Source: Rugalucina vietnamica (taxonomy: Eukaryota > Mollusca > Bivalvia > Lucinida > Lucinidae). Taken from it: a DNA stretch of 64,000 bases. Positions 20,318-33,200 of the stretch are shown here, in pieces. Below the pieces are notes generated by a model. It did not search any database, was not told the origin of the DNA, and saw only the letters and a program-made list of their open reading frames with translations. The position numbers were made by a program, and so were the translations under genes. The DNA lies in contig OZ024872.1 in the NCBI GenBank assembly GCA_964017185.1, positions 41,174,188 through 41,238,187 of the forward strand, given 5' to 3'. Numbering within the stretch: position 1 is the stretch's first letter; every line of letters starts with the position of its first letter.

Positions 20318-23300
20318 CTATAAATATCTTTCTTTGGTGACATCAACATATGTATGTCCCTCTGAAACATGGCAGTCATATTCGATGGAAGTCAATTTGT
20401 TTCCCCATTTACTGTGTTCAATTTCCTTTTCAGCGTAGAACTTGCACTGTAACTGTGCCTTCAGAATAAGGCCGGGTTCCAACTAAAAATACGGACAAAA
20501 TACAGTGAACTCGACAATAGAGAATCATCGACAATGGCGAACCACTCGTAAAGATATTGCAGAATTTCTTGAAACATACAAAAAATCATTTATTATATTA
20601 CTCAGTCATTTACTTTCATCTATGCCTTGGGGTTTGGTAAAAGAATGGAGTCAAAATTCCACCGGACAATAAAATCAGGGTTGCTGAAACGCTTGGCCCC
20701 TTAACTAAGATGCCTAGTTTATTGTTCGACAAAAAGTAACGTTCAGATAAAATGTGTTTCATACCTCGTTTCTAAGCATTTGATGATGGCCACTTTTGCA
20801 TTACTTTAATGCCTAATATCCCTAGTTATGCAATATGCCTGTTTTTGATAAAAGTTTTGACACTGAAGGTAGATGTAAGCGGGGAAAGATGTACATTTAA
20901 ATTCGACAATAGCGAATCATACTTTGTGTGGTGAAAAGAATGTGCACAAAATACTGATAATCTACCTTTTGAAGGCTTGCCCTGGAACCATTTGGTTTGG
21001 TTAATGGCGTAACTAATATTGGTGCAAGTCGTGGTTTAACCATCTTGCTTTTAGGCTTACATTGTGATTCGTTAAAGCAACCAGAGGACCAATGGTCCTG
21101 TAAACGCTCACCTGAGACCTGAGATATATACCAATAAATTTGTTTGACTAGAATGGTAATATACATGTATATAACCCCAGAGCAACCTCTGGAGGCAATT
21201 TCTTTTTTAAATCATAAAGATTCAGTCCATTTGCCAATTTACTGCAAGTTTTGCCCTAACAATTTTCCCCATTCAAATGCATGGGCAACCTAAGTTGACC
21301 TTGCTGTAAAAAAGGTCAAGGTCATCCCAGGGTCATGATTTATACAAACTTTGTAGAGCTGCATTGCCTGATGCTTCATGCCAAGTTTCAAAATCATAGG
21401 CCTTCTGGTTCTGGAGAAGAAGATTTTAAAGGTTTTTACTATTTATAGCCATGGCAGCCATCTTGGTCATGTGACCTTGACCATTTATACAAATTTTCAT
21501 TCACTCTTCCTAAGAATGCTCCACAAAAAGTTTGGCTTTGATTGGCCAAGCGGTTTCAGAGAAGATGTTTGAATATTATGGTCATACACATGTATATAGC
21601 CCCAAGGCAGGGGCAGACAACCCTCTGGGTCCAAAATATTTTCATTAATATGAATATTCTGTCCATTTGCTCATTCCTAGCAAGTTTTCTGCCATTAAAT
21701 GACATTTTTCTATTTTTTCCCATTCAAATGCATCGACGGCCTAAGTTGACCTTGCCGTAAAACAGGTCAAGGTCATCCCAGGGTCATGATTTATACAAAC
21801 TTTGTAGAGCTCCATTGCCTGATGCTTCATGCCAAGTTTCAAAATCATAGGCCTTCTGGTTCTGGAGAAGAAGATTTTTAAAGGTTTTTGCTATTTATAG
21901 CCATGGCGGCCATCTTGGTCATGTGACCTTGACCATTTATACAAACTTTCATTCATTCTTCCTAAGAATGCTCCACATAAAGTTTTGCTATGATTGGCCA
22001 AGCGGTTTCAGAGAAGAAGATGTTTGAATATTATGGTCATACACATGTATATAGCCCCGGGGCAGGGGCAGACAACCCTCTGGGCCCAAAATATTTTCAT
22101 AAACATGAATATTCTGTCCATTTGCTCATTCCTAGCAAGTTTTCTGCCATTAAATGACATTTTTCTATTTTTTCCCATTCAAATGCATCGGCGGCCTAAG
22201 TTGACCTTGCTGTAAAACAGGTCAAGGTCATCCCAGGGTCATGATTTATACAAACTTTGTAGAGCTCAATTGCCTGATGCTTCATGCCAAGTTTCAAAAT
22301 CATAGGCCTTCTGGTTCTGGAGAAGAAGATTTTTAAAGGTTTTTGCTATTTATAGCCATGGCGGCCATCTTGGTCATGTGACCTTGACAATTTATACAAA
22401 CTTTCATTCACTCTTCCTAAGAATGCTCCACATAAAGTTTGGCTTTGATTGGCCAAGCGATTTCAGAGAAGAAGATGTTTGAATATTATGGTCATACACA
22501 TGTATATAGCACCGGGGCAGGGGCAGACAACCCTCTGGACCCAAAATATTTTCATAAACATGAATATTCTGTCCATTTGCTCATTCCTAGCACGTTTTCT
22601 GCCATTAAATGACATTTTTCTATTTTTTCCCATTCAAATGCATGGGCGGCCTAAGTTGACCTTGCCGTAAAACAGGTCAAGGTCATCCAAGGGTCATGAT
22701 TTATACAAACTTTGTAGAGCTCCATTGCCTGATGCTTCATGCCAAGTTTCAAAATCATAGGCCTTCTGGTTCTGGAGAAGAAGATTTTTAAAGGTTTTAG
22801 CTATTTATAGCCATGGCGGCCATCTTGGTCATGTGACCTGGACCATTTATACAAACTTTCGTTCCCCCTTCCTAAGGATGCTCCATATGAAGTTTGGCTT
22901 CGATTGGCCTAGCGGTTTCAGAGGAGAAGATCTTTGAAATTGTGAACGACGGACGACGGACGACGGACGACGACGGACGACGACGGACGCCGGAGCATGG
23001 GTATACTATAAGCTCACCTGTGAGCCTTCGGCTCAGGTGAGCTAATAAGACATGCTTAAATCGGTAAAATTGACCTTTCCGGTATGGCATTTGCTGTTGA
23101 CAGTAAACGTAAAGCACAAAAGCAAATTAACACAATATTGTCAAACCCCATTTAGTTTCGAATGATGATGGCACCATTTGTGAGCAAAAATACTCTTCTA
23201 AAATGGTCTCTTATGGGCTATAGACTATCTGATTCGCCATTGTCGAGTTTGGTTCGCCATTGTCTAATGCAGGAGGTATCATATCAACAGAGTTATCTCC

Positions 23301-23489
23301 CATTAAGAAATTGAATGAATTTAAATTATCATTTTCCTGTAAAGCTGAGATATGTTAGATGTTCTTAGTATCAAATAGAATAACATTCTCATGGTCGTGT
23401 TTAAAATAATAGCGTTAGATCTCTTAGTGATTCGCCATTGTCGAGTAAACTGTAGTAAGATCGTAATGCGATCGTATATAAAATAGTAA

Positions 23490-23548
<59 letters not shown>

Positions 23549-26500
23549 AAATCCAGATGTAGATCCTCAAAATGAAATAGATATACAGAAACAAAATCAC
23601 TTTCATCGGTATTCTCATTGCAAGAGTGATTTTATATAATACTCTTTACTTTCGCAGTTTCTTTAACGGTAAAAGTAACCCCAGATACCTAAATGTTTTC
23701 CATGTTTAAATTAAACGCCGCGTCAACTTTAAAATGATCCCATTGTTATTTCTCATGTCTTCTTAATGTATGTCGATAACACGTGTACATAGAAAGAAAC
23801 TGTCTTCTCTGGCATGTCATACAAGAAACGAGATGAATGCTGTAAAATCGTTTTACCTCAAAGACAAAGGGTACTTCCTTCCTCTTCCCATTCTTGCTAT
23901 GGTCATGACCACCAGTGTTGTAGATCGCATTGTAAACTCGCTTGTTTTCTTTTGCTTCAACGCTTTCAACTTCTACGTCGAGACTTTCACCATGAATGAT
24001 CAGCTTCCTGAAAACGCATTCATTTTTTGTGGGTAAATAAGATATTACCAGGATTCTGCCAAATGCGTATTTTCGTCCTTGCTCTGTACTTTGAGAGACT
24101 ATGTCCTCGTTGAGTATAATTTTAAATATAAGAGAACTACGCCGGAAGCACGGCGTTGGACTTTGAGTCTTGAATGTTAGCGACGACTCAATCGATTTTA
24201 ATCTATGACTGACTAGACTGAATCTCAACTCCCCAATAAATGATTTAACAGGTAGTCAATCTTCACGTAAATTACTAATGTAATCATTTGACCTTTCTAA
24301 CGGAGTTGGATTTGGAGTTGGAATTGTAATTGGACTTGGACTTTGTAATATTAGCGAGGGTTGTTTCAAAACATTGAAGGTAAATAAGTATAAAAGCAGA
24401 ACTGTATACAGGACAATGTTACGGTATTTGAATTTGAATATGGAATATAAAAGAGGGGTGTGTCAAAGAGTTTTATCACTTCTCTTTTTCAACTGACAGA
24501 CAGCAAGACTGCAATTGGTTAATTTCATTACATGAAGTAAACTTTTTAATAGAATTTTATTAGACATACTCGTCGTCACTAGTGTCACTGCTGACGCCCA
24601 GCTCTCTCAGCAGTTTTGGGACCTTCTTTGTTAAGAACCTTCTATACAGAAGCTGGTTCTCTCTTAACAGCGAACTCTATTGAAAAAGTTTATTCATGTA
24701 ATGTAATTAACCAATGCTGCCAATCAATTGATACCAGAGGACCAATGGTCCTGTATACGCTCACCTAAGATCTGCTGCATACACCAATAAACATGAATAT
24801 TATGGTATTTTACCCCAGTGCAGGGATGAAGCCCTTGTACAATTTTCTTTTTTCAGAATAATCAATATTCTGTCCATTTGCCAATTTCCTTCTCGTTTTC
24901 CCTTTCAAATGACATTTTTAACAGTTTTCCCCATTCAAATGCATAGGTAACCCATGTTGACCTTGCCATAAACTGGGTCAAGGTCATCACAGGGTCATGA
25001 TTAATATATACATTTCAGTACTTTTGCCATCGATGCTTCACGCCAAGTTGCATTGAAATCAGTTTATTGATTTCTGAGATGAAGATTTTTGAAGGATTTT
25101 TACCATATATGGGCATGGCCGCCATCTTGGTCAAGTGACCTAGATTATTAATATACATGTTTATATATTGGTTCCCCCATCCTATAGATGTTTCACATAA
25201 AATTTGGCTTTAATTGGCCAAGTGGTATCAGAGGAGAAGATGTTTGAATATTATGGTAATATACATGTTTATTGTCCCAGAGTGGGGGCATATGAGCCCT
25301 AGGGTCCAATCTTTTTTCAGAATCATTAATATTCAGTCCTACTACCCATTTCCTGCAAGATTTTCACCTCAACTGACCTTTTAAAAGTTTTCCCCATTGA
25401 AATGCATTGGCGACCTATGCTGACCTTGTCATAAAATAGGTCAAGGTCACCACAGGGGCATAATTTATATACACATTGTAGAACTTTAGGCTCGATGATA
25501 AATGTCAAGTTTTTTTTGAAGATTTTTGAAGTGTTTTACCATATATGGGCATGGTGGCCATCTTGATCATGTGACCTAGATTTTTATATACATATAAATT
25601 CCCCCATTCTATAGATGCTTCACAAAAAATTTGGCTTTGATTGGCAAAGCGGTTTCAGACTGAGATAAAGATGTCTCTGTTTCAGAGGAGAAGATGTTTG
25701 AATATTATGGTGATATACGTGTATATTGCCCCGGGGTGGGGGCTTACGGGCCCCTAGGGTTTATTCTTTCAGAATCATTAATATTCCGTCCTACTGCATA
25801 TTTCCTGCAAGACTATCACTTTAAATGGCATTTTAAAAGTTTTCCCCATTCAAATGCATTGATGACCTATGTTGAACTTGCCGTAAACAGGTCAAGGTCA
25901 TCACATGCTCATGATTTATATACACATTGTAGAACTTGAGTCTTCCATACTTCATGCAAAGTTTCGTTGAAATCGGTTCACCGGTTCTGGAGAAAATGAT
26001 TTTTGAAGGGTTTTTTTATCATATATGGGCATGGCGGCCATCTTTGTCATGTGACCTAAATTATGTATATACACATTGGTTCCCACTTCCTATATATGAT
26101 TCATGTAATATTTGGCTTTGATTGGCCAAGTGGTTTCAGAGAAGATCTTTGAAAAGTGTGTATAGACGACAGACTGTCCAAGGTCAAAAGATGACATTGA
26201 CCTAAATTAATCATATACATGTACCTTCATCTAATCCATTAGTTGTTTGCATCTACCACTTTTCGGGTCTCAGGCTGCAATAATTTCAAAAAATCCATAG
26301 TTTTCGCTTTTTCCCATGTAAAAGCCAATGTTTCCAAAATTGACCTTGGTTAAATAGGTCAAGGTCATCAGAGGGTCATGCTTTATATATATATTGAAGT
26401 ACTTGAGTCATAGATGCTTCATGCCAAGTTTCATTGAAATCGGTTCAATGATTTTTAAAGATTTTTAACATATATGGGCGTGGCGGTCATCTTGGTCATG

Positions 26501-29500
26501 TGACCTGGATTATTTATATACACATTGGTTCCCCCTTCCTATAGATGCTTCATATAAAATCTGGCCTTGATTGGCTTAGTGGTTTCAGAAGAGAACATCT
26601 TTAAAATTGTGGGCGGACGGAGGGACGGACGCCGGATCATGGCCATCCTATAAGCTCACCTTGTGAGTCTAACGGCTCAGGTGAGCTAAAAAAGAAGTAA
26701 TAAAACCATTTGAGACACCCCTCTTTTATGTTCCATATTCAAATTCAAATACCGTATCCTAACATTGCCCTGTATACAGTTCTGCTTTTATACTTATTTA
26801 CCTTCGATGTTTTGAAACAACCCTCGCTAATATTACGAAGTCCAAGTCCAATTCAAATTCCAACTCCAACTCCAACTCCATTAGAAAGGTCAATTAGCAG
26901 CTCTTCCTATTGGACTTCGTCCCAGACAAATTGTTAGCCAGTGATAGATTCACTTTTGTTATAACAAGTACAAAAAGATCATTTATATAGTGCATATGTA
27001 TGGGGTGCCGTTTTACTATAAAATCCCGATTTTTTGATATCAGAAATTCGATTTTTTGATATCAAAAATTATTTTTTGATATCAGAAATTCGATTTTTTG
27101 ATATCAGAAAATATTATTTGATATCAGAAAATATTTTTTGATATCAAAAAATCGATTTTTTGATATCAGAAAATCGAATTTCTGATATCAAAAAATCGAA
27201 TTTGTGATATCAAAAAATCAGGCTTATTTTTTGATATCAGAAATTCGATTTTTTGATATCAGAAATTCGATTTTTTGATATCAAAAATTCGAATTTTTGA
27301 TATCACAAAATCGAATTTGTGATATCAAAAAATCAGGCTTATTTTTTGATATCAGAAAATCGAATTTCTGATATCAAAAAATCGAATTTCTGATATCAAA
27401 AAATGGAGAGTATTTTTTGATATCAAAAATTCGATTTTGTGATATCAAAAAATTCCTTAGACCTTCCTTTGCTGAGAAAAAATGATAGATCCCTCAAATT
27501 ATTTATAGGCTTGCATGGGCTGAGTTCAGGTGTTTAACTATGGTCACTATAGTTTTCGCGAAAATCTACTTGAAATCCGCTGTGTATGTTCAGTAAAATT
27601 ACCGATAAATTGCGCGGCATGGTCAGACTTGAAACATGCGCAGCAGAATATACACGGTTTCCCATGCGTTTCTTTATTGAAATGGGCCGGAATGTGCCTA
27701 TAATTATTGAAACATTTAATTACACTCGTAGACTAAGACTCAAGGAATATTTTTATGAAAAAAATACTGATAAAGATGGTGTCTCAGAATCAAACATGTA
27801 TAAACAAATGCCATTTTTTAATAAGAAAGTATCAACATTTATTCCACCGAGCGGCCGCGATACCTATTTGGATTTCTACATTGAAGCAGTTACACAAGAA
27901 ATTCTCCAAGCAAGCCCTAAACAAACAGTCTACAGTAATATTTCAAAAGAGGAGATGAATTCACTGCGCTCACTTAGCCAAGATGATTCAATTGTGATAA
28001 AAAAGGCTGACAAGTCAAATATGATTATAATAATGAACAAAACAGACTATATCAAGGAGGTTGAACGTCAATTAACTGATGAAAAATATTATACTGAATT
28101 AGATGAAAATCCATCTAAAGCAATTGAACAGAACATTTTTGACTGTATCAATAAGATCAGTGAAACAAACAGTGCTGTAGAGCGTGAATTTGATCCCATT
28201 CCAAACCATGTACGTGTTCCACAATTCTACATACTACCTAAAACTCATAAACAGTATCAGGACCATTTACCAATTGGATATCCGGGACGCCCTATTGTAT
28301 CAGCATGTAACAGCTACACAGAAAATATTTCTAAATACATTGATTACATTTTGCAACCATATATGAAATCTTTACCATCATTTGTTAAAGATACTACAGA
28401 CTTTATTTGCAAAATAAAATCTGTCCCCAAGTTGAAACAAAATTCATTGCTCGTCACACTTGATGTTACCTCCCTATATACAAACATTCCCCATGAGGAT
28501 GGAATAGAAGCTTGTAAATACTTTTTAAACCAAGATAAAAGCATCAGTCGACTATCACCTGATGAAATCTGTAGTCTTATTAAACTGACACTTGAGAATA
28601 ACCATTTTCAATTCAATGATAAAAACTACATTCAGAAGCTTGGAACAGCAATGGGAAGTTCTATGGCTCCAGCGTACGCATCACTCTTCATGGGTAAACT
28701 TGAAAAAGACTTCATAGAACAGTGTTCATTGACACCAACAGTATGGCTTCGTTTCTTGGATGACATCTTCATGATCTGGGACCATTCATTAGCTGAACTG
28801 GAAGATTTTATAAACCGCTTGAACAGTTTTCATCCAACTATCAAATTCACACACACAGTATCTGATACAAGTGTGAGTTTTCTGGATGTTAACATATCCA
28901 AAAATGTGGACAGTACATTATCTACAGATATTCACATCAAATCAACGGACGTTCACCAGTACTTGCATTTTTCTTCGTGTCACCCGAGAAAATGTAAGGA
29001 AAGTATACCATACAGTCAAGCAAAACGGTACCGGCGAATAATATCTGATGATAACAGCTTCCAAGGATCACTAGATGAACTCAAGGGACATTTCCTTAAA
29101 AGGCAGTATCCAGAAAAGGTCATTGACTCGGCATTCCAAAAGATATCATCACAGACACAGGATGAAGCCTTAGTGAATTCTGATGTGAAAGATAAAGCTA
29201 AGAACATTATTCCATTTGTTGTACCATACAACATTTCACTGCCAAATCTTGGTTTAACAATAAACAAGTACTGGGACCTGTTTAATTTATCAAGTAAAGA
29301 AAGTCTAAACTTTCTTCACATTCATACGCCAGTTATAGCCTTTAAAAGAGCTAAAAATCTTCAAGACTGTTTAACACATTCAATTTTGAATAAGCCCAAT
29401 GAAAGTAGCCAGTCTACAAAATGTAATAGACGCCGATGCACACACTGTAGTTCCATTATAGAAAGTACTCATTTTACCAGTACAAACACTAATGAAACAT

Positions 29501-30091
29501 TTAACTTACATTTTAGCAGTGACTGTAGATCAAAGGACGTTATTTACATGATAACGTGCAAAAAGTGCAAAAAACAGTATATTGGTCAAACGCATCAGTT
29601 AGTGTCTAACCGTATGAACAGTCATAAATTTGACATTAGAAATATGAGTGATCCAAGTTTCTCAACAAATGTTGCGATTCACTTCAATTCTAATGGACAT
29701 TCAATTGAAGATTTTTCTTTTATGCCAATTGATTATGTTTCTAATAACATGAATAGACTGCTCAAAGAGACGTATTGGATTCACAAACTAGATACTTTAT
29801 ATCCTAAAGGTCTAAATGCTAAAGTGCTTTACAAAATATAATTCAACTTTTTATTGGTACTTTACTGTTGTTTCCATTTTACATGTTTTATATTATAGGA
29901 TCTAATTTCTATGGAAATAATTGCATCATTGTATTACTGTAGTTTCCATAAATGAATAAATGCCCCCCCCCCTTTCTATCCATTATATTATTTACTTAAC
30001 TATCTATTTATTTTATTTATACAAATTATTATTATTATTATTTTTTTATAATTCTTTTATTTATTTATTTATTCATTCATTTATTTATTAT

Positions 30092-30139
<48 letters not shown>

Positions 30140-30210
30140 ATTCATTCATTTTTTATTTATTTTTATTTATTTATTATTATTTATTTTTTTTTTTATTTAT
30201 TTATTTACTT

Positions 30211-30242
<32 letters not shown>

Positions 30243-33200
30243 TTTGTGGAAGGTATGGTAATACTTTTTGATCCAGTTATGGTATCAATGTACTTTCAAA
30301 ACTTTAGCATTTACTGTGTTCCATAACGTCAACGTCATTTTGGCGTTTTCCAATAACGTCAACGTCATTTTGGCGTTTTTACATCACTTCCTGCTAAATT
30401 CACCTAATTTTGGCGTTTTTGCTGTCATTTCCTGTTATTTCTATCTGATGAAGGGAGTAATCCCGAAACATGTTATAGAAAGAAAAATACTGTGTTGATT
30501 TTGATTTGATCCCAGCTCCTATAATTATTGGACACTTTGAAGGCAGAACAGAATAAGAGCCGCCGCATGAGGAAACTAACAATCTGCATAGGCGAAAATA
30601 AAGGCGCAGGATCAGCTTCGCAGTAACCGCGTATCTGATCAGCGCCTTTGTTTTCGCTACACGGATAGTACATCATCAGTTTCAATACTTTCTAGATCTG
30701 ACATTCCAAGTTTCTAGCATGCTTCTTTGGCTGTACAGGACTTGGTCGGAACTGAAATTGTTGTTTTTCTCACGCACAGACTCTAATATTATATAGATAA
30801 AGATAATTATTGTTATTATGAGCCTGATATAAGTACCATACAAGTGTGTGCTGCGGCGTACGATGGGGGGGGGGGGGTCTAGCTGACATCAATTGCCTAT
30901 GCTTGTGTCCCTGAAGACTACCGTCACGTTGACAACCCCTGATATGAGGTCTGGTCATAGTTTTGATCGAAGAAACGTTGAATCAGCGTTAAAATTCTAA
31001 CAATTATTCCCCCTCCACCTTCTTCTGTCATCCGTAACCCAATGCGCAACTGCAGGAGGTTAATTTTATTATGTTTAAATGAAACACATCTGATAGGCCT
31101 ACTTGTATTTTTATGCATATGAAATACTACACAATTACACAGCAGTAAGGCCATTCCGATAATTAGGTCCATCCGGTAAAGGAACCACGTGGATGCCACG
31201 AGGTGCGACTGGTACAGAGCGTTTCGCGAAAAGTCAAACAGTCAAACTATGGGACAGATAGTTGAGAGAGTTGCCTTTCATTAGTGAGGATGAACATTTA
31301 TCACCGACATAAAATGCCTTTACGGCCGATCGGGAATCGAACAGCCAACCTCTCGGTTGCAAAGCGAAAAAGCTATCTACTTGACTAGCGTGACACTAGC
31401 TACCACCCGAACTAACCCATAAACTGTTTATTTTACATGGGAAACTACTCTAATTGTTTCTTGTTAGGGAGCCGTCATTTCTTAGATGGAAAATTTTCCA
31501 GATTTTTTGATATCAAAAAATCGAATTTTTGATATCAAATAATCGCTTTGATTTTTTGATATCAAAAAATCGAATTTTTGATATCAGAAAATCGAATTTT
31601 TGATATCAAGAAATCGCTTTGATTTTTTGATATCAGAAATTCGATTTTTTGATATCAGAAAATCGAATTTTTGATATCAGAAAATCGAATTTTTGATATC
31701 AAGAAATCGCTTTGATTTTTTGATATCAGAAAATCGATTTTTTGATATCAGAAAATCGAATTTTTGATATCAGAAAATCGAATTTTTGATATCAAGAAAT
31801 CGCTTTGATTTTTTGATATCAGAAATTCGATTTCTTGATATCAGAAATTCGATTTTTTGATATCAAAAATTCGATTTTCTGATATCAAAAATACTGATTT
31901 TATAGTAAAAAGGCGCCTCATACATATGAGATTACATGAGGCACCGTAGACAGAAACTCGTTCATGAATCTTAAAATTAAAGTACAGCTCCGTTTCATTA
32001 ATAACATACCCCTGCAATGTCGCAAAATAAATTGACCCCGCACCCTACATTGCATGGCTCATTGCTGGGTGGTTATTAGTCTGGCCTGGATGAAACTTCT
32101 ACAAGTTGTGTATATATTTATGTGTGTTAAACTGGTAGTTTGTTTGTATTGATCGTGAGCAGTCCGATTGGACAGGAAGCTGCTTTCGGCGTGTACCAAA
32201 ATTCTGATAGATTTAATGTCAAGTTTTCAACTTTCGGCGATTGGTATTATGTAAGTACTGTGAATATTGCCAGTTTCTGACATGAATGTTGTTCATTGGC
32301 ATCTATTGTAGATACCTTAAAACTAACATCACATTCGCTAAAGTACTGAAGTAGAAATGAATATCTAACTATACCTACTACCCTGTATATGCTACCATGC
32401 AAATGCATGTTTTCAGCACAATAAATTGTCTGAAAGTTTATCAAATTTAAAAACTGGACATCTGAGAACATCATTAACAGTTGACATGATTATTTAAAGA
32501 GAGTTACGATAGCCTTGTATCTAATGCAATGTGTACCTGCCTATGACGATGTTTTAAGTTAAGTAATGACATTCTTAAACATATATTTATTAAGGTCATT
32601 TGATGGTTTTTGAATACAATTGATTGAAATAGTGTGACTGGCGATTTTAACAAGACTGCTTATATTAGTAATCATCCACTTTCAACGAATTAAATATTAA
32701 ACGCGCGAGAACAAACTAAGATGGAAGTAGACATTTAGAGCAGTTTTGCTTCCTTGAAGTATGTCTGTAATGAAGGAAATAGCATCTATTTAATCATTAT
32801 TTCTAAACTTTATATGTAATGCGAATGCGGTGCAAGTTTTAATGTATATCAAAGAGATGTCAATGAATAACATTCAGGTCAGAAAGTGGCAGAATTCACA
32901 GTACTTACATAATACCAATCGCCGAAAGTTGAAAACTTGACATTAATTCTGTCGGAATTTTGGTACATGCCGAAAACAGCTTCCTGTCAAATCGGACTGC
33001 TCACGATCAATATAAACAAACTACCAGTTTAACACAAATAAATGTATACACAAATTGTAGAAGTTTCATCCAGGCCAGACTAATAACCATCCAGCAATGA
33101 GCCATGAAATGTAGGGTGCGAGGTCAATTTATTTTGCGACATTGCAGGGGTATGTAATTAATGAAACGGAGCTGTACAATAATTTAATAGAAATAAATTT

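Larger units (their letters stand above)
26999..31922. mobile_element. GATATC-array element B with 6-bp target duplication, carrying a Penelope-like element
   Basis: The left end is TATGGGGTGCCGTTTTACTA followed by TAAAATC. The right end, read inward, is TATGAGGCGCCTTTTTACTA followed by TAAAATC. CATATG lies directly outside both ends (26,993-26,998 and 31,923-31,928). Each end continues into an array of GATATC palindromes (27,036-27,446 and 31,508-31,895). Between the arrays lie a Penelope-like ORF, a hammerhead-like motif, a family B MITE and a SINE fragment, but no DNA transposase. A paralogous segment at 36,570-36,620 lacks the whole 4.9 kb. The terminal sequence relates it to element A (16,142-17,538). 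Confidence 0.8.

Noticed and set aside
21542..22670. Three near-identical frames of about 73 residues
   Set aside because: They recur once per 455-bp unit of the family C element and carry no known motif. They are repeat by-products.
29960..30271. Phenylalanine/leucine/tyrosine-rich frame after the Penelope ORF
   Set aside because: It is a translation of TTTA and poly-T low-complexity DNA.
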